Below, piece after piece: positions 8,071-15,933 of a DNA stretch of 29,506 nucleotides. The position numbers and the translations under genes were made by a program. The notes under the pieces were generated by a model. The model was not told the DNA's origin. It worked only from the letters and a program-made list of their open reading frames with translations, and did no database searches. How positions within the stretch are numbered: position 1 is the stretch's first letter; every line of letters starts with the position of its first letter. The stretch lies in contig CAJUQP010000043.1 of NCBI GenBank assembly GCA_910588245.1, positions 1-29,506 on the forward strand, in the 5' to 3' direction. The stretch comes from an uncultured Muribaculaceae bacterium. GTDB taxonomy: Bacteria; Bacteroidota; Bacteroidia; Bacteroidales; Muribaculaceae.

Positions 8071-8256
8071 GTGAAATTAACCTTATTGGTGCTGTTCTTT
8101 TGCGGAATTGCGCTACTTTTGCTCTCCGTTAGGGTGATATTCTCCAGACATCATGCTTTCCTGACAGGCCACGCCTGCCGGGGAATCAAAAAACAGACCG
8201 GCGCACAAAAGCCCGGACCACAGGAAACGAACAACAATAACTTTTATCAAAAATAA
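8071..8256 (+). CDS. Small single-pass membrane protein (61 aa)
   Basis: A frame starting at GTG 8071 encodes 61 residues: MKLTLLVLFF at the start, a hydrophobic membrane segment (about residues 3-19), then VRVIFSRHH and a polar tail rich in Gln, Asn, Lys and Pro. The frame is open further upstream, but the -7 box at 8000-8007 makes earlier starts unlikely, and no in-frame ATG exists. Its TAA stop shares one base with the ATG of the next gene (TAATG), a strong sign of a translated, coupled reading frame. The overall layout, a short helix followed by SVR and a basic tail, resembles small conserved Bacteroidota membrane proteins I have seen. I cannot name a family or function. Confidence 0.6.
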   Translation: MKLTLLVLFFCGIALLLLSVRVIFSRHHAFLTGHACRGIKKQTGAQKPGPQETNNNNFYQK

Positions 8257-8861
8257 TGAAAAGAAATCTTCTCAGAGCCTCCGCTTTCGCGCTTGCGATG
8301 TCTTTGTGCATCATGCTTCCCGCATGCGGCGGCGACGCCCAGAAAGATGCGGAAAAGCCCGCGGCAGCGGCCAAGGCACCCTCTAAAGCCGGCGAGCTTC
8401 CCAACTATCGTTATGTCGACCTTGACTCCGTCTTGAGCAAATACAACCTTGCAAAAGACTACAACGAGGAGATCCTCAGAATGCAGACCAATATGGAAAG
8501 CGAGGTAAAACGCCATGAAAGCTCAATCCAGTCGTTTGCATCGTCAATGCAGAAAAAGCTTCAGAACAACGGCTATCTGTCGGAAGAATCGTATAAGGCC
8601 GACCAGGACAAAATAAACAACATGCAGGCCACGGCACAGCGTTCCGTAGCTTCTCTGCAGAACAATTTCGAGAATGCCGCCATGCAGGCCCAGAAGACCG
8701 TCAACGATTCTATCCAGGCTTTCATCAAGGACTACAACGCCAAGAAAGGATATGACGCCATCCTCTTCAAGGCTGCCACTCTCTATATCGACCCCGCGCT
8801 CGACATCACCTCAGAGGTGGTGGAAGGCCTGAACGCCCGCTATAACAAAGTGAAGAAATAA
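8256..8861 (+). CDS. OmpH/Skp-family lipoprotein
   Basis: This 201-residue protein carries a lipoprotein signal (MKRNLL, hydrophobic core, lipobox LPAC with Cys24) and an Ala/Lys/Pro-rich linker. An OmpH (Skp) domain follows: YRYVDLDSVLSKYN near residue 50, a long coiled coil (about 60-165) rich in Gln, Glu and Lys, and the typical closing segment KKGYDAILFKAATLYIDPALDIT. Skp-type proteins are trimeric periplasmic chaperones that hold outer-membrane proteins. The lipid anchor would tether this one to a membrane, as in other Bacteroidota versions. It follows the small membrane protein with a one-base overlap and is followed by a long GC-rich hairpin terminator. Confidence 0.88.
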   Translation: MKRNLLRASAFALAMSLCIMLPACGGDAQKDAEKPAAAAKAPSKAGELPNYRYVDLDSVLSKYNLAKDYNEEILRMQTNMESEVKRHESSIQSFASSMQKKLQNNGYLSEESYKADQDKINNMQATAQRSVASLQNNFENAAMQAQKTVNDSIQAFIKDYNAKKGYDAILFKAATLYIDPALDITSEVVEGLNARYNKVKK

Positions 8862-8883
8862 TCTTTCTTCCCGCAGATATGCC

Positions 8884-8913
8884 GGGGGCGTCTCCTGTCG
8901 GGGAGACGCCCCC
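8884..8913 (+). terminator. Terminator after the OmpH-like gene
   Basis: GGGGGCGTCTCC (8884-8895) pairs perfectly with GGAGACGCCCCC (8902-8913) around a 6-base loop. Only GTTT follows, so the T tract is short, but the 12-pair GC-rich stem is very strong. It begins 22 bases after the stop codon. Confidence 0.75.
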
Positions 8914-8992
8914 GTTTCGCCTTATCATGAGCCCGGGACTGACCGAGGGGGCAAACCTTACCGCCGGGATTGCCGTTGTAAGTCTCGGAAGG

Positions 8993-9017
8993 GCACCGGA
9001 GCCCCGAGGCCCGGTGC
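8993..9017 (+). other. Conserved-looking hairpin in the hflX leader
   Basis: GCACCGG (8993-8999) pairs with CCGGTGC (9011-9017). Inside it, GCC (9001-9003) pairs with GGC (9008-9010) around a CCGA tetraloop, leaving one bulged A at 9000. This gives a ten-pair, single-bulge stem about 49 bases before the hflX ATG. It has no T tract and is not a terminator. A regulatory role in the hflX leader is possible but unproven. I found no clear promoter for hflX in this gap. Confidence 0.45.
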
Positions 9018-9065
9018 ACCAACCCACGGGCAACCGTATAACCAGCTTTTACCCCACATAAGAAA

Positions 9066-10307
9066 ATGATCGAAGACAATATAATTAACAAAGAGGCCAA
9101 CGAACGAACCGTGCTCGTCGGCCTCGTGACGCTTCGCCAGAATGAGACTAAAGTCAGGGAATATCTCGACGAACTCGATTTCCTGGCCCGCACCGCCGGC
9201 GCCGAACCGGAGAAAAGGTTTGTCCAGAAACTCGAATATCCTAATCCGCGCACTTACGTGGGCAAAGGGAAGCTCGACGAGATAAGGCAATATATAGAAG
9301 ACCATGAGATCGGACTGGTGATCTTCGACGACGATCTCTCACCCAAACAGGTGGCAAACATCGAGAAGGAGCTGAAGGTCAAGATCCTCGACCGCACGAG
9401 CCTCATACTCGACATTTTCGCCAAACGGGCCCAGACCGCCACGGCGCGCACTCAGGTGGAGCTCGCGCAATATCAGTATCTTCTCCCGAGGCTCACCAGA
9501 ATGTGGACTCACCTTGAGCGCCAGCGAGGCGGCATAGGCATGAGGGGCCCCGGAGAAACCCAGATCGAGACTGACCGACGTATAATCCTCGACAAGATAT
9601 CACGCCTCAAGGAAGAACTCGCCCACATCGACCGTCAGAAGAGCATACAGAGGAAAAACAGGGGGAAGCTGACAAGGATTGCCCTTGTGGGATATACCAA
9701 CGTAGGAAAATCCACGCTCATGAACCTCCTGAGCAAAAGCGAGGTCTTCGCCGAGAACAAGCTGTTCGCCACCCTCGACACTACGGTCAGAAAAGTGATA
9801 ATAGACAATCTCCCCTTCCTGCTCACCGACACTGTCGGATTCATACGCAAGCTTCCGACCCATCTCGTGGATTCTTTCAAGTCGACGCTCGATGAAGTGA
9901 GGGAAGCCGATCTTCTGGTTCATGTGGTCGATATCTCCCATCCGGGATTTGAAGAGCAGATAGAGGTGGTCAACAAGACTCTGCAGGATATGTGCGGAGG
10001 CGTGTCCAAGCCTGTGATCATGGTCTTCAACAAGATCGACGCATTCACATACACACCCAAAGACCCCGACGACCTCTCCCCCTCCACACGCGAGAATATC
10101 TCGCTCGATGAATTCAGACAGACCTGGATGGCCAAGATGGAGAACAACTGCGTGTTTATATCAGCTAAAGAAAAGATCAACATCGAGGCCCTGAAAGATA
10201 TGCTCTATCAGAAAGCAAAGGAGATACATACGGAACGTTTCCCATACAATGATTTCCTTTTCCAGAAATACGACCAAGACTATGAACCAGAATCTACAGA
10301 ATCCTGA
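9066..10307 (+). CDS. hflX: GTPase HflX
   Basis: HflX is a ribosome-binding GTPase that splits stalled or stress-inactivated 70S ribosomes. The 413-residue protein has the HflX N-terminal domain (LEYPNPRTYVGKGK, then the glycine-rich GGIGMRGPGETQIETDRR loop that contacts the ribosome), a helical linker and a G domain. The G motifs are G1 GYTNVGKST (about residue 209), G3 DTVGFIRKLP, G4 NKID and G5 ISAKE. The C-terminal tail is short and acidic. The start at 9066 gives MIEDNIINKEANERTVLVGL, which aligns well with the family's N-terminus. The next gene overlaps its 3' end by 26 bases, so the two are probably one operon. Confidence 0.96.
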   Translation: MIEDNIINKEANERTVLVGLVTLRQNETKVREYLDELDFLARTAGAEPEKRFVQKLEYPNPRTYVGKGKLDEIRQYIEDHEIGLVIFDDDLSPKQVANIEKELKVKILDRTSLILDIFAKRAQTATARTQVELAQYQYLLPRLTRMWTHLERQRGGIGMRGPGETQIETDRRIILDKISRLKEELAHIDRQKSIQRKNRGKLTRIALVGYTNVGKSTLMNLLSKSEVFAENKLFATLDTTVRKVIIDNLPFLLTDTVGFIRKLPTHLVDSFKSTLDEVREADLLVHVVDISHPGFEEQIEVVNKTLQDMCGGVSKPVIMVFNKIDAFTYTPKDPDDLSPSTRENISLDEFRQTWMAKMENNCVFISAKEKINIEALKDMLYQKAKEIHTERFPYNDFLFQKYDQDYEPESTES

Positions 10308-11994
10308 CATCCCCGCTCCCGGATATGCGGCGCCGGTCCGGCTGCGCTGGTGGGAGATCCGCCAGCTTGAGCTCCAGGGTTGTTCTGCCGACGACTGGGA
10401 CCAGATCTTGATCTCCCCCGACACAGATCTCCATGGTATTGTCAACGTGCGTTTCGGCGGAAGGGTGACGGTAGAGGGGGGTGCCAGGCTAAGAGATATT
10501 CCCGGAGGAATACACAACTGCAGGATAGGCCGCGACGCCGTAGTGGAGAACACCGCCAGGATCGAGTTCGAACCGGAAGCCCCCTGCGGAGTCGGCATCA
10601 GCATCTCCACCCTCGACGAATCAGGGTCGCGACCCGTCATAGCCTATCCCGGCATCTCCTCCCAGACAGCCACTCTCATGGCCAGGGTCCCCTCATGGCT
10701 CGAACACAACCTCGCCACATCGTTGCAAGACTTCCTCGACTCCCGCGCGGTGCCCCATGAGATCGGCGACAGGGCTGTCGTGCGCGACTGCGGCAGGCTG
10801 CTCAACGTCAGCGTCGGAGCCGGAGCCTCGGTTGTCGGAGCCCGCTCTCTGGTCAACGGAGCTATCGTCAACAATGCCGCGCCCGGCAGGGAAATAGCTT
10901 TTGTAGGCTCCGGAGTCGACGCCGAGAATTTCATCATTGAAGACGGAAAAGCCGACAGCGGATGCATTATCCGCAACTGTTATATCGGACAGGGAGCCGA
11001 GCTTGAAAAAGGTTTCACGGCCCATGACTCACTCTTCTTCGCCAACTGCTCATTAGAGAACGGCGAGGCATGCGCCGTGCTCGCCGGGCCTTATACCGTA
11101 AGCATGCATAAAGCCTCGCTGCTCATCGGATGCCAGACCTCCTTCATGAATGCCGGCTCTGCCACCAACATGAGCAACCATATGTATAAGCTCGGCCCGG
11201 TGCACTGGGGAGTGCTCGAACGCGGAGTGAAAACCTCTTCCGGCGCATACATAATGCTCGGAGCGAAGATCGGGGCTTTCTCAATGGTGATGGGACTGCA
11301 CAAGACCCACCCCGACTCCTCCTCTTTCCCCTTCTCCTATCTATTCGGCGACGAGCGCGGAGCCACAGTAGTGGTGCCGGCGGCCATGCTCCGCTCATGT
11401 GGACTCATGCGAGATGAGAAGAAATGGCCCACGCGCGACAGACGGCTGAAACGCCGGCTGCCTCTCCATGACCGCGTCAGCTTCAATGTGCTCAATCCAT
11501 TTACCGTCAACAGCATGCTCAAAGCCATCGACACCATCTCCGAATTGCTTACTGAGCCTGCTTTCGATGATCTCTACATTCGCCACAAAGGGATGAAGTT
11601 TACACGCGCGGCGCTCGAGAGGGCCAAATTCCTATATACGATGGCAATATATAAATACCTCTCGCTGACACTGCCCGACGGGAAGCTTCCCCCATCTGAC
11701 GGCGCCCACGCTGAGGAATGGGTCGACCTCGGAGGCCAGCTTATCCCCAGACCGACGCTCGACCTTGTCCTCGCCACCGATTCACCGGCCGAGGCCGAAC
11801 GGCTCCTCGATGAAGCGTTTGAGAAATATGGGGAGGCCCAGACACTGTGGATCGGTCGTAGATTCGGGAAATGGTGGCGCGAGCATGAGAGCGAGATCCC
11901 TTCCGGCGCCCGTCAGTTTGACGAGCTTGTGGAAGATGACAGACAGGAGTATCTTGAATCATTTTCAAAGGAGAACCGGATGCTCGCGCTTTGA
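10282..11994 (+). CDS. DUF4954 family protein with left-handed beta-helix repeats
   Basis: This 570-residue protein has a hexapeptide-repeat region (about residues 45-370). Examples are GIVNVRFGGRVTVEGGARL, NCRIGRDAVVENTARI, NVSVGAGASVVGARSLVNG and NCYIGQGAELEKG. These repeats form left-handed beta helices in sugar acyltransferases and nucleotidyltransferases. The rest is a helical domain with several Trp residues. It matches what I know of the Bacteroidota-specific DUF4954 family; its substrate is not known to me. An ATG 33 bases upstream (10249) gives a 581-residue version. I prefer 10282 because the extra residues have no family-like character, and it reduces the overlap with hflX to 26 bases. 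A hairpin terminator follows at 12054-12092. Confidence 0.85.
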   Translation: MNQNLQNPDIPAPGYAAPVRLRWWEIRQLELQGCSADDWDQILISPDTDLHGIVNVRFGGRVTVEGGARLRDIPGGIHNCRIGRDAVVENTARIEFEPEAPCGVGISISTLDESGSRPVIAYPGISSQTATLMARVPSWLEHNLATSLQDFLDSRAVPHEIGDRAVVRDCGRLLNVSVGAGASVVGARSLVNGAIVNNAAPGREIAFVGSGVDAENFIIEDGKADSGCIIRNCYIGQGAELEKGFTAHDSLFFANCSLENGEACAVLAGPYTVSMHKASLLIGCQTSFMNAGSATNMSNHMYKLGPVHWGVLERGVKTSSGAYIMLGAKIGAFSMVMGLHKTHPDSSSFPFSYLFGDERGATVVVPAAMLRSCGLMRDEKKWPTRDRRLKRRLPLHDRVSFNVLNPFTVNSMLKAIDTISELLTEPAFDDLYIRHKGMKFTRAALERAKFLYTMAIYKYLSLTLPDGKLPPSDGAHAEEWVDLGGQLIPRPTLDLVLATDSPAEAERLLDEAFEKYGEAQTLWIGRRFGKWWREHESEIPSGARQFDELVEDDRQEYLESFSKENRMLAL

Positions 11995-12053
11995 GATCCG
12001 ACCCCGTTTCCGAGGATTTCAGCAAGACAAGAGGCTCCCCGCAGACAAAAAAG

Positions 12054-12092
12054 AAGGGCTTTGCACGAAAAAACATCGGCAAAGTCCTTTTT
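12054..12092 (+). terminator. Intrinsic terminator after the DUF4954 gene
   Basis: AAGGGCTTTGC (12054-12064) pairs with GCAAAGTCCTT (12079-12089) in 11 pairs with one G-T wobble, around a 14-base A-rich loop. The T run 12088-12092 follows directly. The stem ends two bases before the -33 box of the rpsA promoter. Confidence 0.85.
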
Positions 12093-12093
12093 A

Positions 12094-12125
12094 TTTGGTT
12101 ATTATGAAAAAAATAGCTAACTTTG
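12094..12125 (+). promoter_or_regulatory. rpsA promoter
   Basis: The -33 box TTTG lies at 12094-12097 and the -7 box TAACTTTG at 12118-12125 with a 20-base spacer, a full match to the Bacteroidota consensus. Transcription should start near 12131, leaving a leader of about 55 bases before the rpsA ATG. Confidence 0.85.
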
Positions 12126-12187
12126 CCGCGCTCGTGATGGAATTCCGCACGAGGTTGAGAATTACTAACCCTATTTATTAACTTTTA

Positions 12188-13975
12188 ATGACTGAATCAA
12201 AAGTTCAATCCCCGATTGAAGATTTCGATTGGGATGCCTATGCAAATGGCGAGACAGCTGGTTCGAAGAGCCGCGAGGAGCTTGTAAACACCTACGACGA
12301 GTCTCTTAAGACAGCTAAAGACAATGAAGTGGTGACCGGTGTGGTTAAATCCATCACAAAGCGTGAGGTACGTGTCGACATCGGCATGAAATCAGACGCC
12401 ATCATCCCTATTTCCGAATTCCGCTACAATCCCGATCTCAAGGTCGGCGACGAGGTAGAGGTATTCATCGAGGCTCTTGAGGACAAGAACGGTCAGCTCC
12501 GCCTCTCCCACAAGAAGGCTTGCCAGACCCGCAGCTGGGACCGCGTCAACCAGGCTCTCGAAAACGACGAGATCATCAAAGGATATGTCAAATCGCGCAC
12601 AAAAGGCGGCATGATCGTCGATGTCTTCGGCATCGAGGCCTTCCTTCCCGGATCGCAGATCGACGTCCGTCCTATCCGCGACTATGATGTCTTCGTCGAC
12701 AAGACTATGGAATTCAAGGTTGTCAAGATCAACCAGGAATATAAGAACGTTGTTGTGTCGCACAAGGCACTCATCGAGGCCGAGCTCGAGGCACAGAAGC
12801 GCGAGATCATCTCCAAGCTCGAGAAGGGCCAGGTGCTCGAGGGCAAGGTCAAGAACATCACTCCTTACGGCGTATTTGTCGACCTCGGCGGCGTAGACGG
12901 CCTCGTACACATCACCGACCTCTCATGGGGCCGCGTATCCGATCCCCGCGAGGTTGTGGAGCTCGATCAGGACATCAAGGTCGTTATCCTCGACTTCGAC
13001 AACGAGAAGAAGCGCATCGCCCTCGGCGTCAAGCAGCTCCTTCCCCATCCCTGGGACGCTCTCGACCAGAGCATCAAGGTGGGCGACCACATCCATGGCC
13101 GCGTAGTTGTAATGGCCGACTATGGTGCTTTCGTAGAGGTTCAGCCCGGAGTGGAGGGTCTTATCCACGTTTCCGAGATGTCTTGGAGCCAGCACCTCCG
13201 CAGCGCACAGGATTTCCTGAAGGTCGGCGACGAGGTTGAGGCCGTTGTCCTCACTCTCGACCGCGAGGACCGCAAGATGAGCCTCGGCATCAAGCAGCTT
13301 AAGAAAGATCCCTGGGAGAACATCGAGGAGAAATATGCGATTGGCTCACGCCACACCGCCAAGGTGCGCAACTTCACCAACTTCGGTGTCTTCGTTGAGA
13401 TCGAGGAGGGCGTTGACGGCCTTATCCACATCTCCGACCTCTCCTGGACAAAGAAGATCAAACACCCCTCGGAGTTCACACAGGTCGGCAACGACATCGA
13501 AGTGCAGGTGCTCGAGATCGACAAGGAGAACCGTCGTCTCTCCCTCGGCCACAAGCAGCTTGAGGAGAATCCCTGGGATGTATTTGAGACAATCTTCACG
13601 GTTGGCTCCATCCATGAGGGCACCATCACAGAGGTTATGGACAAAGGCGCTGTAATCGCTCTTGAATACGGAGTTGAGGGCTTCGCAACACCCAAGCACC
13701 TCGTCAAGGAAGACGGCACCCAGGCCAAACTCGACGAGAAGCTCAACTTCAAGGTTATCGAGTTTAACAAAGATAGCAAACGCATCATCCTCTCCCACAG
13801 CCGCATAGCTGAAGACGCCAACAAGGCGGAGACACGCGCACAGCGTCCCGCTCCCAAGAAACCGCGTCGCGAGGAAGAAGCTGTGGCAGCTCCCACCATC
13901 GAGAAGACAACTCTCGGCGACCTCGGAGCTCTCCAGGCTCTCAAAGAGCAGATGCAGAAAGAGGAGCGCAAGTAA
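12188..13975 (+). CDS. rpsA: 30S ribosomal protein S1
   Basis: S1 binds mRNA on the small ribosomal subunit and helps load structured messages. The 595-residue protein has six S1 RNA-binding repeats starting near residues 49, 129, 216, 301, 388 and 475, spaced about 86 residues. The central repeats carry the typical G-FV--GVDGL-H-SDLSW pattern; repeats 1, 2 and 6 are more diverged, as usual in this family. The C-terminal tail (about 550-595) is charged and Ala/Pro-rich. Bacteroidota mRNAs generally lack Shine-Dalgarno sequences, so S1 may be especially important in initiation here (inference). Codon use is strongly biased toward C-ending codons, fitting high expression. The gene has its own promoter and two hairpins behind it. 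Confidence 0.97.
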   Translation: MTESKVQSPIEDFDWDAYANGETAGSKSREELVNTYDESLKTAKDNEVVTGVVKSITKREVRVDIGMKSDAIIPISEFRYNPDLKVGDEVEVFIEALEDKNGQLRLSHKKACQTRSWDRVNQALENDEIIKGYVKSRTKGGMIVDVFGIEAFLPGSQIDVRPIRDYDVFVDKTMEFKVVKINQEYKNVVVSHKALIEAELEAQKREIISKLEKGQVLEGKVKNITPYGVFVDLGGVDGLVHITDLSWGRVSDPREVVELDQDIKVVILDFDNEKKRIALGVKQLLPHPWDALDQSIKVGDHIHGRVVVMADYGAFVEVQPGVEGLIHVSEMSWSQHLRSAQDFLKVGDEVEAVVLTLDREDRKMSLGIKQLKKDPWENIEEKYAIGSRHTAKVRNFTNFGVFVEIEEGVDGLIHISDLSWTKKIKHPSEFTQVGNDIEVQVLEIDKENRRLSLGHKQLEENPWDVFETIFTVGSIHEGTITEVMDKGAVIALEYGVEGFATPKHLVKEDGTQAKLDEKLNFKVIEFNKDSKRIILSHSRIAEDANKAETRAQRPAPKKPRREEEAVAAPTIEKTTLGDLGALQALKEQMQKEERK

Positions 13976-13995
13976 TCTTCATCCGACAGTCAGAC

Positions 13996-14016
13996 CTGAC
14001 GTGCCTGTCACGTCAG
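13996..14016 (+). terminator. First hairpin after rpsA
   Basis: CTGACGTG (13996-14003) pairs perfectly with CACGTCAG (14009-14016) around CCTGT. ATTTCAAT follows, a weak T tract. It lies 20 bases after the stop and precedes a second, stronger terminator. Confidence 0.55.
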
Positions 14017-14024
14017 ATTTCAAT

Positions 14025-14062
14025 AAAAAAAATGGGAAAGCTTCCGCTTTTCCATTTTTTTT
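14025..14062 (+). terminator. Strong intrinsic terminator of rpsA
   Basis: Eight A plus TGGGAAAGC (14025-14041) pair with GCTTTTCCA plus eight T (14046-14062) around TTCC. This gives 17 pairs with one G-T wobble, and the eight-T run is part of the stem. The A8/T8 symmetry would let it work on either strand. Confidence 0.92.
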
Positions 14063-14202
14063 ATTAATTTTACGACCCCGAAGCATGCGGATCGGCGCCG
14101 GAAGCATCATAATACAACGCCGGAGCTTTCCTCTCCTACGGGCAGCGATTATCCTCCATAAATCAAGGATTCAAATCGATACACTCTATAATACTATTTA
14201 TT

Positions 14203-15228
14203 ATGAAAGAGCCAGAAATAGACTGGAGCAAACTTCCCTTCAGCTACATCAAGACTGACTACAACGTCAGATGCACATATAAAGACGGCGCATGGGGCGA
14301 CATTGAGGTGTCTGATTCAGAATATATACCCATGCACATAGCCGCATCCGCACTTCATTACGGCCAGGAGGCTTTCGAAGGGCTGAAAGCTTTCCGCGGC
14401 AAAGATGGAAAAATCCGCGTGTTCCGCATGGACGAGAACGCGAAAAGGTTTATAAAGTCGGCGGAAGGCGTGAAGATGCAGCCTCTTCCAGAGGAGATCT
14501 TCTGCGAGATGGTTCGCAAGGTCGTGAAGCTGAACGAGCGCTTCATACCGCCATACGGTACCGGCGCGTCACTTTATATCCGCCCGCTGATGATCGGTAT
14601 GACTCCGCGCGTAGGTGTCAGCCCGGCCACTGAATACACCGTGATAATCCTTGTCACCCCCGTCGGCCCCTATTTCAAGGAGGGATTCAAGCCCACCAAA
14701 GTATGCCTGAGCCGGGAATATGACCGCGTGGCTCCAAAAGGCACAGGAGCGATAAAAGTCGGCGGCAACTACGGTGCGTCGCTGGTGGCCGGAGAGAAAG
14801 CCCACGAACTCGGATATTCCGTCATGCTGTATCTCGACCCCAAAGAGAAGAAATATATCGATGAATGCGGCGCCGCCAACTTCTTCGGAGTCAAAGACAA
14901 CACCTATGTCACTCCCGCCAGCGAGTCGATCCTTCCCTCCATAACCAACAAGAGCATCCGCCAGCTCGCCGAAGATCTCGGCCTCAAAGTGGAGCAGCGC
15001 CATGTCACGCTCGAGGAACTTCCCACATTCGAGGAAATCGGAGCATGCGGCACGGCTGCCGTGATCTCTCCAGTCTCAGAGATCGACGACCTCGACACCG
15101 GCAAGAAATACGTGATTTCCACAACCGGCGAGGCCGGTCCGGTGTCGACAATGCTCTATAATAAGATCCGGGGCATACAATATGGCGAGGAACCGGACAC
15201 ACACGGATGGTGCGAGGTGATAGAATGA
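14203..15228 (+). CDS. ilvE: Branched-chain amino acid aminotransferase
   Basis: IlvE interconverts leucine, isoleucine and valine with their 2-oxo acids, using PLP and glutamate/2-oxoglutarate, in the cytoplasm. The 341-residue protein belongs to the long (about 340-360 residue) class IV type. It has the PLP lysine at Lys185 (GAIKVGGNYGASL), YIDECGAANFFG with the conserved glutamate, and EEIGACGTAAVISPV near the C-terminus. The N-terminal HYGQEAFEGLKAF motif is also present. The ATG at 14203 follows an A/T-rich leader. Its stop forms an ATGA overlap with the downstream HD-domain gene, so the two are co-translated. No regulatory attenuator was seen upstream. Confidence 0.96.
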   Translation: MKEPEIDWSKLPFSYIKTDYNVRCTYKDGAWGDIEVSDSEYIPMHIAASALHYGQEAFEGLKAFRGKDGKIRVFRMDENAKRFIKSAEGVKMQPLPEEIFCEMVRKVVKLNERFIPPYGTGASLYIRPLMIGMTPRVGVSPATEYTVIILVTPVGPYFKEGFKPTKVCLSREYDRVAPKGTGAIKVGGNYGASLVAGEKAHELGYSVMLYLDPKEKKYIDECGAANFFGVKDNTYVTPASESILPSITNKSIRQLAEDLGLKVEQRHVTLEELPTFEEIGACGTAAVISPVSEIDDLDTGKKYVISTTGEAGPVSTMLYNKIRGIQYGEEPDTHGWCEVIE

Positions 15229-15767
15229 ACATAGACGCTATTTTCGCGAGATTCTACACAGGCAACCCCGAGCTGCTTTCCACAGTCGGCATCCATTCCG
15301 GATGCGTGGCCGACAAAGCGCTCGGGTGTCTGCGTTCTAACGGCATCGAAGCCGACATGGCTTTCGTGGAAGAGGCCGCTCTTCTCCACGACATCGGAGT
15401 GGTGAGATGCGACGCCCCATCCATATTCTGTTTCGGCACTCTGCCATATATACGGCACGGTGTGGAAGGGAGGATGATGCTTGAATCCATAGGCCTGCCA
15501 CGCCACGCCTTGGTGTGTGAGCGCCACACAGGCTCTGGCCTGACAGTGGAGGATATCGACCGTCAGCACCTGCCGCTCCCGCGACGCGACATGCTCCCCC
15601 TTTCAATAGAGGAGAAGGCCATATGCTATGCGGATAAGTTTTTCTCCAAATCCGGGAATCTGCGTGAAGAGAAAAGTCTCTCCAAGGTGATTTCACAGAT
15701 GGAAGCGCACGGGGAGGACGCCCTCAGGCGGTTCCTTGAACTCCACGCCATATTCGGCAAACGCTGA
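15225..15767 (+). CDS. HD-domain phosphohydrolase-like protein
   Basis: This 180-residue protein has the HD superfamily pattern for a metal-dependent phosphohydrolase: His24 (GIHSGCVADKAL), His55-Asp56 (AALLHDIG), His78 (IRHGVEG), His101 (ERHTGSG) and a YADKFF aspartate near residue 139. It resembles small stand-alone HDIG proteins of unknown substrate. The start at 15225 overlaps the ilvE stop as ATGA; an ATG at 15207 would add six residues but is less likely. Co-translation with ilvE is notable, but I see nothing that links the two biochemically. A 7-pair hairpin (15764-15785) overlaps its stop codon and may help terminate transcription. Confidence 0.85.
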   Translation: MNIDAIFARFYTGNPELLSTVGIHSGCVADKALGCLRSNGIEADMAFVEEAALLHDIGVVRCDAPSIFCFGTLPYIRHGVEGRMMLESIGLPRHALVCERHTGSGLTVEDIDRQHLPLPRRDMLPLSIEEKAICYADKFFSKSGNLREEKSLSKVISQMEAHGEDALRRFLELHAIFGKR

Positions 15768-15785
15768 TGATCCGGGCTTCATCAG
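15764..15785 (+). terminator. Hairpin overlapping the stop of the HD-domain gene
   Basis: CTGATGA (15764-15770) pairs with TCATCAG (15779-15785) around an 8-base loop. The stem includes the TGA stop codon. Only TTACC follows, so it would be a weak terminator. Confidence 0.35.
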
Positions 15786-15897
15786 TTACCAGGCCCAGTT
15801 AACATCTCCGGGAGAAATCATGTATCAGCATCCCACTCGTCTACACCTCTTTTTGATTTTTTAAGCATTACCCTCTCTCTATTCTGCATTTTATTGC

Positions 15898-15905
15898 TAA
15901 CTTTG
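15898..15905 (+). promoter_or_regulatory. -7 box of the lptD promoter
   Basis: TAACTTTG matches the Bacteroidota -7 consensus exactly, but no TTTG is found 19-21 bases upstream. The expected start near 15911 would leave a leader of only about 23 bases before the TTG start codon of lptD. Confidence 0.65.
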
Positions 15906-15933
15906 CATCCGTTTAAGACAACAATAGCCACAA

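Noticed and set aside
8114..8121. Second -7 box TACTTTTG inside the small membrane-protein gene
   Set aside because: No -33 TTTG lies at the required distance, and it is within a likely coding sequence, so it is probably chance, though it could drive OmpH alone.
12392..13971. Long antisense frames opposite rpsA
   Set aside because: They reflect the strong C-ending codon bias of rpsA and show no domains.
14001..14258. 85-codon frame between rpsA and ilvE
   Set aside because: It runs through two terminator hairpins and overlaps the ilvE start; the product is low complexity.
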